Below, piece after piece: positions 52,182 to 60,411 of a stretch of 64,000 bases of DNA. Origin of the DNA: a virus. The notes under the pieces are model-generated. The model did not search any database, was not told where the DNA came from, and worked only from the letters and a program-made list of their open reading frames with translations. The first letter of the stretch is position 1. Each line of letters begins with the position of its first letter. Position numbers and translations under genes: made by a program. The stretch is from positions 21,535 to 85,534 of the IMG/VR virus record IMGVR_UViG_3300033997_000141, one strand, 5' to 3'.

Positions 52182-52754
52182 TTAACGGATCTCGAACGGG
52201 CTTTCGTGCCCGAGGAGGTGGAAGTCAACCGCTGGTGGTGAATCAAGGCCACCGTCTTCCTGCAGCCTGGCCCAGGCCTGGTTGAGGTCGTCGGCGCGTA
52301 CCACATCGAGACTGCCCTTGGTGCCGATTGCCGCGTAGTAACGGGCGCCGTCTTCGCCGATCACTGGCCTTGCCGTGCGGATGCGGTGCACCGTCGGTGC
52401 CTCCTCCAGGCCCTGGACGTCACAGTCACCGTTTTTCAGGTCATCGCAGAGGGCCTTGGCCAGGGTTATGGCGATGGCAACGTCGTGCATGTCAGGGTCC
52501 ATCTGCCCCACCGCCGAGTGCATCTCCCGCTGCATCTGGCGGATGGCCGTGTTCTTGTTCAGCTTCTCGCCATAGGCCTCCAACACGCTTCCGTCTTCAG
52601 CGGCCTCGCGGTAAAGCGTGATGATGCTGGTGGAGCCCACCGACATCATGGCGTAGCTGCCCGCTGGCGGCTCGGGCAGTTCATAGATGCGCTGCAGGGC
52701 TGCTTTGGCATTCTGCGGCGCCAAGTGGCTGATGAGCGTGATCTGGTATTCCAT
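52182..52754 (-). CDS. Uncharacterised protein
   Basis: 190 residues from ATG 52754 (TAATG overlap). Contains MMSVGSTSIITLYREAAEDG and HDVAIAITLAKALCDDLKNG. No family seen. Likely cytoplasmic. Confidence 0.63.
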   Translation of the reverse strand: MEYQITLISHLAPQNAKAALQRIYELPEPPAGSYAMMSVGSTSIITLYREAAEDGSVLEAYGEKLNKNTAIRQMQREMHSAVGQMDPDMHDVAIAITLAKALCDDLKNGDCDVQGLEEAPTVHRIRTARPVIGEDGARYYAAIGTKGSLDVVRADDLNQAWARLQEDGGLDSPPAVDFHLLGHESPFEIR

Positions 52755-52948
52755 TACGGCCTCCCGTCATCGTTGAGCTCTCGGCGAGCGTGGGTGTAGC
52801 TGCTATAGCCCATGTTCCGAGCTGCGGTTTCCAGCGCCTCACCGTGCTTGCAGCCGAACTCGCGCTTGATGCGCTTGGCCATTTTCTTCAGGCCGTCCAG
52901 GGTGGAAGGCAGCGTCTCCACCTGGTTGCCGGTGTTGTTGTCTTTCAT
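52754..52948 (-). CDS. Uncharacterised small protein, possible nucleic-acid binder
   Basis: 64 residues: STLDGLKKMAKRIKREFGCK then HGEALETAARNMGYSSYTHA. The second half resembles a segment seen in small plasmid and phage proteins (ALDxxAxxxGYxxYxHARRxL). GGAGCCACC precedes ATG. Confidence 0.6.
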   Translation of the reverse strand: MKDNNTGNQVETLPSTLDGLKKMAKRIKREFGCKHGEALETAARNMGYSSYTHARRELNDDGRP

Positions 52949-52956
52949 GGTGGCTC

Positions 52957-53199
52957 CTATGGCTCACACTTGGCGTGGTAGACCGGTTCGTTCCTCCACG
53001 CATCGGCTTTCACCTTCAGCTCGTCCATGATCTCCCGGCGGGATTTCACTTGGCCTTCGGCGTTGGTGTTGAACGGGTTGATGGTCTGCATGAACTTCTC
53101 GCCGCTCTTGCGAGTGGCGGCCTTGCCGCAGACCGGACAAGTCCCCTTCTTGGTCGCCGGGTAGACGACCTTCTGGAAGTGGATGGTTTCGCGGTACAC
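52957..53199 (-). CDS. Zinc-ribbon-like protein
   Basis: 80 residues from GTG 53199 (AGGAGGT site). CPVCGKAATRKSGEKFMQTI is a CxxC half-ribbon with a second pair HAKC near the C-terminus. The pattern resembles small phage proteins that may bind nucleic acid. Confidence 0.58.
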   Translation of the reverse strand: MYRETIHFQKVVYPATKKGTCPVCGKAATRKSGEKFMQTINPFNTNAEGQVKSRREIMDELKVKADAWRNEPVYHAKCEP

Positions 53200-53200
53200 G

Positions 53201-53635
53201 TCAAACCTCCTGGCCAGCGTGTAGCTTGGCCTCGAACAGAAGCATTTCATTGGTCATGGCCTGCCAGTGGGCTTCGATCCACTCCAGGCTGACGACGAAC
53301 CCCTGGGCCCTGGCTTCCACCAGGGTCTGGCGTGGGTAGAAGCCCCGCGACCACCCGTCCCAGAGGATTGCTTGCAGGCCTACGCCGGGGCGGTAGACCT
53401 TTTCGGGTTTCTCGCGCCACACCCCCTTCACCTTGTCAGGGCCGAGGATCGACTCGATGGTCTCCTTCACCTCGTCCACGCTGCTCATGCCCCGGTGTTC
53501 CCACACGTCCGGGGTGCCTGGTACGCGCCGGAAGCCCTTGGCCTCCAGCTGCTTTATGTGCTCGGCCATCATGCAGCCGACCCGTAGGGACTGGGTGAGA
53601 CTGGACTGCCAAGTGCTCTTGGTTGCGTTGATCAT
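53201..53635 (-). CDS. Uncharacterised protein
   Basis: 144 residues from ATG 53635 (GGAG site) rather than the GTG six bases earlier. DEVKETIESILGPDKVKGVW and LQAILWDGWSRGFYPRQTLV suggest an alpha/beta domain. No family assignment. Confidence 0.62.
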   Translation of the reverse strand: MINATKSTWQSSLTQSLRVGCMMAEHIKQLEAKGFRRVPGTPDVWEHRGMSSVDEVKETIESILGPDKVKGVWREKPEKVYRPGVGLQAILWDGWSRGFYPRQTLVEARAQGFVVSLEWIEAHWQAMTNEMLLFEAKLHAGQEV

Positions 53636-53637
53636 GC

Positions 53638-54069
53638 TCACTCCAGGTAGATCAGGTTGTCGTCGCCCAGGTAGGGGTGGATCTCGCCGGGCGCCTTGCT
53701 CGCCTTCGTCAGGCGATCGCCCAGACCACCTTCCTTCAACTCCGGCCGGTCCCAGAACCCCGTGCCGTGGCCGTTGCGGGTCAGGGCAAAGTCATGGCCG
53801 GCGAAGTCGTAGCCGGTGTCGGCACCATCGCCACGGGACAGGTCGTAACGCTGCGCGGCCTCGTCGATATCGGCCTCGTGCACCTGGTAGAAGGCCTCGC
53901 AATCGGCTTGGCACTTCGCCTCAGCCTCCTCGCTGGCATCGTACTGGTCGAGGTTTACCACCTCCTCCTGGCCGCTGTCGCTGCGGTCAGAAGGGATGCA
54001 GTCGGTGCTGGACCACCAGAGCGCAGCCATGTAGCCGCGCAGGAACTCGTCAAACGGGGTCGTCTTCAT
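53638..54069 (-). CDS. Uncharacterised acidic protein
   Basis: 143 residues with acidic middle (DASEEAEAKCQADCEAFYQV) and DTGYDFAGHDFALTRNGHGT near the end, a pattern seen in many unrelated phages' hypothetical proteins (DFWLTRNGHGAGFWDR-like). Function unknown. Overlaps the upstream gene by 20 bases. Confidence 0.66.
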   Translation of the reverse strand: MKTTPFDEFLRGYMAALWWSSTDCIPSDRSDSGQEEVVNLDQYDASEEAEAKCQADCEAFYQVHEADIDEAAQRYDLSRGDGADTGYDFAGHDFALTRNGHGTGFWDRPELKEGGLGDRLTKASKAPGEIHPYLGDDNLIYLE

Positions 54070-54328
54070 CCGGTGCCTCCTTGTAGCGGGTGACCTTGGT
54101 GAGCGGCCTGGCCAGTTCTCCCTCGAAGATGGCCAGGCCGCCCTGTTGGGTCAGGCCCTGGTTGCTCATGTTCTTTTCGCCGCGGAACGACGAACCGACC
54201 GAGGCTTGGAGAGCCTGTATCGCTTGCCCTTCCTCACCGACGAAAATCACCGATTCACCGAGGAGGAGGTTGACCATCTGGTACTTTCGGCTACCAGGCT
54301 TCAAGCCTCTCGGCCTACCCTTTCGCAT
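54050..54328 (-). CDS. Uncharacterised small protein, possible DNA binder
   Basis: 92 residues. Basic start MRKGRPRGLKPGSRKYQMVN followed by GESVIFVGEEGQAIQALQAS, which has the look of an AT-hook-like tail before a small helical domain. An acidic tail DEDDPV ends it. Similarity to phage regulators is possible but not certain. Confidence 0.58.
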   Translation of the reverse strand: MRKGRPRGLKPGSRKYQMVNLLLGESVIFVGEEGQAIQALQASVGSSFRGEKNMSNQGLTQQGGLAIFEGELARPLTKVTRYKEAPDEDDPV

Positions 54329-54509
54329 TCTCGTCCTCCTTCTTGGTCATCCCTGCCTTCACCAGGTTCGCCACGTCCTGGGCGATGCGGTAGTTTTCGA
54401 ACTCCAGGCGGTGCAGCGGCTCGTAGCCGGCTAACCCCGCGTCCTGGTGGACGTGGAGGATGTAGCGCGGCTTGGTGCCGGTGACGAACGCGTGTTTAAC
54501 CTTGCTCAC
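54315..54509 (-). CDS. Uncharacterised small protein
   Basis: 64 residues from GTG 54509 (GTGA overlap). VSKVKHAFVTGTKPRYILHV with a basic/acidic end KKEDENAKG. The upstream frame is a shadow. Not recognised. Confidence 0.55.
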   Translation of the reverse strand: MSKVKHAFVTGTKPRYILHVHQDAGLAGYEPLHRLEFENYRIAQDVANLVKAGMTKKEDENAKG

Positions 54510-54724
54510 AAAATCTCCTCGCCCCGGTAAACGCGGGCCAGCCTCAGTGCCTCGCTGTGCTGGGCGAAGCCGTCCGGGCAATGTTTGTTGATGAAGGCCT
54601 CCGGCAGATCCACCCGGCACGGGTGATCCGTGTTGTGGCCGCGGCTGGTCCACACCTGGGGGAACCAGCGCACACCCAGGTCCGACGATACAAACCGCCG
54701 GACCGCGCTGACTTGGCAGGCCAT
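54506..54724 (-). CDS. Uncharacterised small protein
   Basis: 72 residues, MACQVSAVRRFVSSDLGVRW..., GGAGACCTGAT precedes ATG 54724. Two Cys and three His; metal binding possible. Not recognised. Confidence 0.55.
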   Translation of the reverse strand: MACQVSAVRRFVSSDLGVRWFPQVWTSRGHNTDHPCRVDLPEAFINKHCPDGFAQHSEALRLARVYRGEEIL

Positions 54725-54725
54725 A

Positions 54726-55487
54726 TCAGGTCTCCGTCAACCAGCCCTTGAGCTTCAGCCACTCGCGGGCTTCACGCTCACGCAGGGATGCCACGGCTTG
54801 GCTCAGGGCGGGCTTGAACATGTTGTTCAGCAGTTCAACAGCCTTGTCGCGGTCCGTACGCAGGCCGTTGGTCCGCACCTCCTGGCTATTTTCGAACGTC
54901 TCCTTGTCCAACCCCTCAATGCGCTGGGCCTGCTCACGCAGACGCTTCAGTGCCAAGGCCAGCACTTCGGCTCGGCTGATAGCCTGCTCGGTCAGGTAGG
55001 AGCTGAGCTGTTCGAACTGCACCCGTTCGGCGTCTCCCGAGGGTTGTGGGCTATGGGCCTGCTTTAGCAGCATCAACGCCACCTTCAGGCTGCGCTCGCC
55101 CCACAGCTCGGGGGCGAGTTTCTGCTCGGACAGGAACATGGTGATGGCGCGGATCTCTCCGGCCAGGCTGTCCAAGTGCTGGCGAGCATAGGCATCGGGG
55201 CCTTCGCCATAGCTGACCTTGGCCAGCTTGGGAGTAAGGCCCTCCACAGCCTTTACCCAGATGTCCATGCCCGCCCCTACGCCGGCCAGTGCCTGCTGCA
55301 GTTCTTGCCGGCTAGGTCGGCCTTTCAGGACCGTATCCACGTTGCGGAGCATGTCCGCAAGGCGCTTCAGTTTCAGGACCACAAAGCCGCTGTCATCGTT
55401 GCCACGCACCGCCGGTAGGTGGAAGCCCACCACATGGTCAATGCGCTCCAGCCACTCGGCTGGAAAGGTCAGGGTGATGTTGTTCAT
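54726..55487 (-). CDS. Uncharacterised helical protein
   Basis: 253 residues. VVLKLKRLADMLRNVDTVLK, LKRLREQAQRIEGLDKETFE and a long helical C-terminal half. Start ATG 55487 after GGAGCGAAC. Perhaps an oligomeric coiled-coil protein; unknown role. Confidence 0.64.
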   Translation of the reverse strand: MNNITLTFPAEWLERIDHVVGFHLPAVRGNDDSGFVVLKLKRLADMLRNVDTVLKGRPSRQELQQALAGVGAGMDIWVKAVEGLTPKLAKVSYGEGPDAYARQHLDSLAGEIRAITMFLSEQKLAPELWGERSLKVALMLLKQAHSPQPSGDAERVQFEQLSSYLTEQAISRAEVLALALKRLREQAQRIEGLDKETFENSQEVRTNGLRTDRDKAVELLNNMFKPALSQAVASLREREAREWLKLKGWLTET

Positions 55488-55495
55488 GTTCGCTC

Positions 55496-55843
55496 CTACA
55501 GGGGAATGTCGCGCAGAATGACGCAGGCCAGCTCATCGCCGGCCTCGCTGTATAGGCCCAGGACCGCCTCATCGGCTTCCTCTCGGGTCTCCGGCATGTC
55601 GCAGCCTCCCTCATCGGTGAGGAGCAGGTAGCGACCGCCGGGCAGAACCTTGCGGTAGGCCATGCAGCCTCCGCCTGTGTGGTACTCCTCGAACCCGTAG
55701 GTGGTGGCGGGCACCCACTTCTGGCCGCAGGGGCTCATCAGTGGGTCGCGAATCCGGGCGCCTTCGTGCTCGAAGGCCATCAGCTCGGGCATGTACGGCA
55801 CCTGCAAGCGGGTGCCGTCGCCGAGGATGATCGTCATGCTCAT
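55496..55843 (-). CDS. Uncharacterised protein
   Basis: 115 residues: MSMTIILGDGTRLQVPYMPE and YHTGGGCMAYRKVLPGGRYL, then a helical acidic section (PETREEADEAVLGLYSEAGD). A beta-rich small domain is likely. GGAGAAAGCC precedes ATG 55843. Confidence 0.62.
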   Translation of the reverse strand: MSMTIILGDGTRLQVPYMPELMAFEHEGARIRDPLMSPCGQKWVPATTYGFEEYHTGGGCMAYRKVLPGGRYLLLTDEGGCDMPETREEADEAVLGLYSEAGDELACVILRDIPL

Positions 55844-56031
55844 GGCTTTCTCCTGGCTTTGCGCTGGGCCTTGCGGGCCTTCTTGCGCTTGTCACCATGG
55901 CCTTTCGGCCGCTTCCCCTCGGTTACCTGGCGCGCCGGCCGCTGGCCCGGCAGACTGACGTCCACCGGCGGTGGACACATTCGATACGCCATGCCCTTGG
56001 GGTCGAACATCAGTCCGGGGTTGACGATCAC
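55840..56031 (-). CDS. Small very basic protein
   Basis: 63 residues from GTG 56031 (GTGA overlap). The last third is a Lys/Arg tail (GDKRKKARKAQRKARRKP), likely nucleic-acid binding; the start MIVNPGLMFDPKGMAYRMCP is hydrophobic. Confidence 0.56.
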   Translation of the reverse strand: MIVNPGLMFDPKGMAYRMCPPPVDVSLPGQRPARQVTEGKRPKGHGDKRKKARKAQRKARRKP

Positions 56032-56795
56032 AATGCCCCCGCCGCGGCCAACGCCGACCTGATCTTGGCCAGCTGGTCCACCGCCGCTGCGCTTTGCTCG
56101 CGCTGCTCGGTCACCTCCAGCGCCACCTCATCGATCTGGGCGGCGATGTTCACCAGGGCCAGGCGGTTCGCCTCGGCCTGGCTGCGCAGGGCCTCGGCCA
56201 GCGCGGCCAGCAGGGTAAGGGTGTCCGGTTTCTCGGGCAGGCTCACGGGTGCTTCCTTCTGTGGGGCGTCGATGGTGCCGTGCTGGCGCATGTTGCGGTT
56301 CATTTCCTCAGCCTGTTCCAGCGCCTCGGCGGTGTCTTTCTGGGCGCAATCCAGGTGCATGATGCGGCCGTCGCCAACGTCCTGGGCGCCTTCTTTGTTG
56401 CACCGGCTGCACATCCACACCGGCGGGCGGAGGGTGCGAACGCTGCGGTCCTTGGTGTGGATCAGCTGCGGGCCTTGCGGGATCAGGTTTTCCTTACCCG
56501 TCGCGGCGGCAGTCTCTTGCGAAACCACCCCGTCCAGGTTCAACTCCTTCAGCTGCTCGCTGAGGGAGGCCTTGACCTCGACCTGGATGAAACGGCTGCG
56601 GCTGACTTCCTTGATCAGGCCGTCTGCCTTGAGCTTGCCCAGGCAGCCCTTGACCACGTTGATGTCCGGGTTGCCCGGCATCGCCCCGCAGATCATCGAC
56701 GTGGCCCACGGCTCGCTGGCCGGCACCGACTCGTAGACCTTCAGGGCCATGGCGTTCAGGCTGCGAACAAGCTTGGCGTGTACTTTAGGTGTCAT
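56028..56795 (-). CDS. Winged-helix-like protein with zinc site and coiled coil
   Basis: 255 residues from ATG 56795 (GGAGTTGCGC site). Residues 1-75 look like a winged helix (WATSMICGAMPGNPDINVVK, LKADGLIKEVSRSRFIQVEV). Next come CSRCNKEG ... MHLDCAQ (zinc site, about 128-150) and a C-terminal coiled coil (QIDEVALEVTEQREQSAAAV). A DNA-binding regulator is plausible. It is near the upstream end of the leftward unit. Confidence 0.6.
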   Translation of the reverse strand: MTPKVHAKLVRSLNAMALKVYESVPASEPWATSMICGAMPGNPDINVVKGCLGKLKADGLIKEVSRSRFIQVEVKASLSEQLKELNLDGVVSQETAAATGKENLIPQGPQLIHTKDRSVRTLRPPVWMCSRCNKEGAQDVGDGRIMHLDCAQKDTAEALEQAEEMNRNMRQHGTIDAPQKEAPVSLPEKPDTLTLLAALAEALRSQAEANRLALVNIAAQIDEVALEVTEQREQSAAAVDQLAKIRSALAAAGAL

Positions 56796-56835
56796 GCGCA
56801 ACTCCTTGATTGCTAATGCTATTTCTGACGAAACG

Positions 56836-57273
56836 TCAGACTTGCCCTACGGGGCCGTGTACAAAGTGTTCGTGATGCGCCGCGGCCTTGAGCATGGCGT
56901 CCAGCCTGGTGCTGGAATGGCCCACCCACTCACCGCAGAAGCGCGTGATCCAGCTGGGATCGTGCTCGCCGTGGTACTCGCGGCTGTAGCTGTACCGGCG
57001 ATCCTTGGCGATCTCCTTGAGCGTGCCGCCGTAGCGCGCCTTGACCCACATGGCCCACACCTCCCGCGCCCGACCCAGCCGGGGGAAGGTGGACAGGCCA
57101 GTGCGCTGGCGGGTGATGTGGTCGAAGCTGCTGAGGTGCCAGCAGCCGTCCTGCAGGCGCAAGGTCACCTCGCTGTGCAAGCCCAAGTGCGGCAGGTTGA
57201 GCTCGGCCTTCTGCACGTACCCGCAGGCAAAAGCGTGCAGGGTCAGGCCGTTGGATTGGCGGTAGGTGGGCAT
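56836..57273 (-). CDS. Uncharacterised protein
   Basis: 145 residues from ATG 57273 (GAGGAGCC site). Trp/His/Tyr-rich: LQDGCWHLSSFDHITRQRTG and AREVWAMWVKARYGGTLKEI. Mixed alpha/beta. Overlaps the zinc-ribbon gene by 31 bases. Not recognised. Confidence 0.62.
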   Translation of the reverse strand: MPTYRQSNGLTLHAFACGYVQKAELNLPHLGLHSEVTLRLQDGCWHLSSFDHITRQRTGLSTFPRLGRAREVWAMWVKARYGGTLKEIAKDRRYSYSREYHGEHDPSWITRFCGEWVGHSSTRLDAMLKAAAHHEHFVHGPVGQV

Positions 57274-57470
57274 GCTGGTGGCTCCTCGATGGTTTCGAAG
57301 CCGACCAGCTTGTACTGATCGACCCAGGCGGCTTCGCACTCGCTGCAGCTGACGCCTTGCATCGCGGTGCCGGTGCCGATCTCCACCTCGCCGCCTACGA
57401 TGTCAGTGCTGCCGCAATGGGGGCAGAAGTTGCCGCCCTTGGCGACGTACTCTTTGTCGGTGAGTGGCAT
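57243..57470 (-). CDS. Zinc-ribbon protein, Lar-like
   Basis: 75 residues from ATG 57470, sharing one base with the upstream stop (TGATG). A textbook four-Cys ribbon FCPHCGSTDI ... VSCSECEAAWVDQYKL resembles small phage ribbons related to the restriction-alleviation (Lar) family. A role in evading restriction is possible but unproven. Confidence 0.64.
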   Translation of the reverse strand: MPLTDKEYVAKGGNFCPHCGSTDIVGGEVEIGTGTAMQGVSCSECEAAWVDQYKLVGFETIEEPPACPPTANPTA

Positions 57471-58402
57471 CAGATAGGTCTCCCATGCTTGAGGTCGTCC
57501 TCGTGCATGCCGTAGAGCATGGCCACCGAGGGCGCGAGGGTGGTGCGCAGGCACTCCAGCGTGCCCTCGAGCACCACGATGCGGGCCTTGTCGGCGTTGG
57601 CCTGCTCGTCGATGTACATCGCCTCAGCGGCGTTGAAATCGACGTCTCCCACCGCCTGCAGCTTGCCGTAGCCCGACAGGCTGTAGCCGATCAGTTGGTA
57701 GAACTGCACCAGGTCCTCGCGGGTGGTGTCAGGGTCGCGGACGATGTCGTTGAGGCTGTAGCCGTGCTGCGTGGCCACATCGAGGAGCTTGCGGACGATG
57801 CCGTTCTCCTTGAAGCGCAGGACGCTGTCGTCCATGTAGAGCGGTTGGATGGGGTGCTTCATGTCAGCGCTCCCGTGGTGGCTGAGGTTGTGGGGTTGGG
57901 GTGAGCACCAGGCGGCCAGCTTCACGGCCACCGCACAGGCACGTAGGAGCTGTGGCCGATGGGTCCTGACCCCCGTGTAGTTCGAGGCGTTCTCCAGCAC
58001 CTCCACCCACCACTGGTCGCTATGCAGTGGTGACCCGTCGGCATCGCGGATCGGCGCGCCGGCCAGCACCCGCTCAGGCTCCACGCCGATCAGCTTGATC
58101 ACGTCCGCCCATTCGACGTACTCACCGCGCGGGTCGGGGTTGTCGTACATGCCCCCATCACCGCAGGCGATGTGGTGGCGGGGCAGGGCGGCAATGTTGG
58201 CCTCCAGCCGCTTCATGTGCTGGCGCTGGGCGCCCAGCAGCCACGCCAGACTGTTGACCAATGGCTCCTGATCCTCGCGCGGCAGGACCACGCAGGCCGG
58301 CGAGACGCCGCTGACCATCCGCAGGCTGTTGACCAGCTCATGCACCTGGCCCGCACCTTTGGATGAAGCCACGAAAGTGAGGGTGTAGCGGTGCTCGTTC
58401 AT
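57470..58402 (-). CDS. Two-part protein, possible gene fusion
   Basis: 310 residues. The first half (1-180) is not recognised. The second half (181-310) starts MKHPIQPLYMDDSVLRFKEN and has LVQFYQLIGYSLSGYGKLQA, matching a phage protein of about 100-130 residues that is normally encoded alone. An internal ATG at 57862 has GGGAG seven bases upstream, so the standalone form may also be made. Function unknown for both halves. Confidence 0.66.
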   Translation of the reverse strand: MNEHRYTLTFVASSKGAGQVHELVNSLRMVSGVSPACVVLPREDQEPLVNSLAWLLGAQRQHMKRLEANIAALPRHHIACGDGGMYDNPDPRGEYVEWADVIKLIGVEPERVLAGAPIRDADGSPLHSDQWWVEVLENASNYTGVRTHRPQLLRACAVAVKLAAWCSPQPHNLSHHGSADMKHPIQPLYMDDSVLRFKENGIVRKLLDVATQHGYSLNDIVRDPDTTREDLVQFYQLIGYSLSGYGKLQAVGDVDFNAAEAMYIDEQANADKARIVVLEGTLECLRTTLAPSVAMLYGMHEDDLKHGRPI

Positions 58403-58587
58403 GGCTGCTCCGGGGTTTCGATGTGATAGCGACCATCCTTGTCCACCAGCAGGGTCTCGCCTGGCTTGAGGGGTGGCTTGCCGATCTGGATCCGGCGTTC
58501 ATGGATGGCCAGAAGGTAATCGAACGGGTAGGCCCGGCGGGCCTCCTGCTCGCTGCGGTAATGGCTGGTTCCGGTGCGGATGGCCAT
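58399..58587 (-). CDS. Uncharacterised small protein
   Basis: 62 residues from ATG 58587. MAIRTGTSHYRSEQEARRAY and KPPLKPGETLLVDKDGRYHI. Basic, one strand pair near the end. Its start lies directly after the upstream stop. Confidence 0.58.
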   Translation of the reverse strand: MAIRTGTSHYRSEQEARRAYPFDYLLAIHERRIQIGKPPLKPGETLLVDKDGRYHIETPEQP

Positions 58588-58588
58588 G

Positions 58589-58909
58589 TCAGTGCTCCTC
58601 CTGCCTCTCGATCTTCCCGGCCGCTGCGAGCGAGCGAGAGGTTGAACCAGAGGGCTTGGGTGGGTGAGTGAACAGGGGCGCCAAGTCGCCTCGGGGGTTG
58701 TCCCCGAAGGCATAGCAACGTTGTCCAGGTTTGAGGGTGACCAGCGCCTCGAATTGAGCCCATGCCACAGGCTCGACCGGCATGGCAGCAAGCGCCGCCT
58801 CGATGCCGTTCTTCACCAGGTCCATGACCGTCTCGCTGCCGTTTCCGGCGAGGTTGGTGGCCTCGACGAAGGCCTGGTACATCTCGTCGGTGCAGGTGAT
58901 AGGAGTCAT
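58589..58909 (-). CDS. Uncharacterised protein
   Basis: 106 residues. MTPITCTDEMYQAFVEATNL with AQFEALVTLKPGQRCYAFGD. Proteins with this kind of front end, helix plus AW-x-FEALVxL..., recur in Pseudomonas phages without known role. ATGA overlap with upstream gene. Confidence 0.6.
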   Translation of the reverse strand: MTPITCTDEMYQAFVEATNLAGNGSETVMDLVKNGIEAALAAMPVEPVAWAQFEALVTLKPGQRCYAFGDNPRGDLAPLFTHPPKPSGSTSRSLAAAGKIERQEEH

Positions 58910-59592
58910 TCAATGTCGTCCCATTTGAGGATGTTCACGCTGCCCTCGGCCACGCCGATCACTGCGATATCATCGAGGCTCCAGTTCTGGCCACCGCTGC
59001 CCCACTCGACGGAGCACTGCTCGGCGCCGAGCTCAGAGGCGTGTTCGGCGTCCCGCGCCTCCACCGTGCCGATCCAGGTGGTGCCTTCGTTGTTGGCCTC
59101 GCGGCAGAAGACGGTGAAGGTGGGCAGGCGCTGCTCCACCCGGCTACCAGGGTCGAAGTCCACATGAGCGGTGCAATGCACGGCGCTGGCTGGCTCCACC
59201 AGCAACCCACTCACGTCCACCATCATCATGCACAGGTTGGCCACGTCGGCGGCGTACTCGCGGATGCCTTCGCTGTTGCGGTCCTTGACGGCCTTCTGGA
59301 GCTTGCCCATGTGGTGGTACAGCTCCAGCAGGCATTCCCACGGCTGCATGGCCAGCCAGCCCTCGCGGTCACCCTTGCCGGAGTTGGCGTGCAGCTCCTG
59401 GCGCATCAGGGCGAGGAAGGGGAGGAGGGTGTCGTCGTACTTGGCGGGTGGGGCGGCCAGCAGCTCAGGCTGCCCTACCAGTTCGGCTAAGGCCCTGGCC
59501 ATCGCGGCGCACCAGTTCGACGTCCCGTGCAGGAGTTCCTTGTGGTTGACTTGGCCATACGCCTGCATGACCGTCTTCATGCTGATGCTCAT
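58906..59592 (-). CDS. Uncharacterised protein with MazG-like helical pattern
   Basis: 228 residues from ATG 59592. The helical stretch GIREYAADVANLCMMMVDVS resembles the last helix of all-alpha NTP pyrophosphatases, but the paired ExxE half is weak (LLELYHHMGKLQKAVKDRNS). The C-terminal half is beta-rich (TFTVFCREANNEGTTWIGTV). An inactive or divergent relative is possible. Confidence 0.58.
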   Translation of the reverse strand: MSISMKTVMQAYGQVNHKELLHGTSNWCAAMARALAELVGQPELLAAPPAKYDDTLLPFLALMRQELHANSGKGDREGWLAMQPWECLLELYHHMGKLQKAVKDRNSEGIREYAADVANLCMMMVDVSGLLVEPASAVHCTAHVDFDPGSRVEQRLPTFTVFCREANNEGTTWIGTVEARDAEHASELGAEQCSVEWGSGGQNWSLDDIAVIGVAEGSVNILKWDDIE

Positions 59593-60161
59593 TCGTCCTC
59601 CTGCTCGCCGCACTTGGCGCAGATGCTGATGGTGGGCTGGCTCATGCTGATGGCACCGCCATCGGCTGCGCGGGCCTCGAAGTCGTGGGTGCACCGGACC
59701 TTGGGCAGGGCCTCGGCGATGCGCTCCCGCAGGGCTTGGCTGCGCTCGCCGGTGTTCAGGAGTTCGTAGGCCTCGAGCAACATGCCTTCGAACTTGAGGA
59801 TGACGGCCTCCTTGCGGACGTTCTCCAGCTCCTGGTCCGCCAGCTGGGCGCGCAGGGTGTCGCGCTGCTTGATAAGTTCGGCATGCTTCTCGATCAGCGA
59901 CTTATGCGTCGGCGTCACGCGCTCGCGCATGCGTTCGATCTCAGCGCGCAGCCGCTCAACCTCGCCATGATCGGCTTTAGCCTCATCGGCCATGTCGAAC
60001 AGGGGCCGCACCTCGCGGATCACCCCGAGGATGTTGGGCCCAGGATTGGCCGAATAGACCTCGTACTCGGCCAGGCTGATCTCGTGCCAGTTGCGCCACT
60101 CGCTGCCTTCGCGGGTGGTCTTCATGCGGCACTGGTAGGCCACGGGTTGACGCTGCGTCAT
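59589..60161 (-). CDS. Coiled-coil protein with C-terminal CxxC
   Basis: 190 residues. N-terminus MTQRQPVAYQCRMKTTREGS is the kind of start seen in phage hypothetical proteins (VAYQxR...). A coiled coil covers about residues 65-125 (VERLRAEIERMRERVTPTHK). C-terminal end ICAKCGEQEDE may bind zinc with earlier residues. Confidence 0.62.
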   Translation of the reverse strand: MTQRQPVAYQCRMKTTREGSEWRNWHEISLAEYEVYSANPGPNILGVIREVRPLFDMADEAKADHGEVERLRAEIERMRERVTPTHKSLIEKHAELIKQRDTLRAQLADQELENVRKEAVILKFEGMLLEAYELLNTGERSQALRERIAEALPKVRCTHDFEARAADGGAISMSQPTISICAKCGEQEDE

Positions 60162-60409
60162 GCTTCCCCCTTGATTTCGATGCACTCCACGGAAACGTTG
60201 GCCGTGTTGCCGAACATCGTCAGCTCGTACAGGATGCGGTCCTTGAGCGTGCTGAACTTCACGGTGGGGCTGCGCTCGAGCACACCCTTCTTCTCCGCCG
60301 CCAGGTAACCCCGGCACTCCGCCATGGACGGAACCACCGTGTGGCTCACGTTCACGCTTTCCAGCGACATCATGCCGACCACCAACACGGTCGTTTTCAA
60401 CAGAATCAT
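60158..60409 (-). CDS. Small exported or membrane-anchored protein
   Basis: 83 residues from ATG 60409 (GAGGAG site, not the GTG two codons before). MILLKTTVLVVGMMSLESVN is a signal-peptide-like start, and the rest (FSTLKDRILYELTMFGNTAN) is a small beta/alpha domain. Likely secreted to the periplasm or anchored in the membrane. Confidence 0.58.
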   Translation of the reverse strand: MILLKTTVLVVGMMSLESVNVSHTVVPSMAECRGYLAAEKKGVLERSPTVKFSTLKDRILYELTMFGNTANVSVECIEIKGEA

Positions 60410-60411
60410 GC

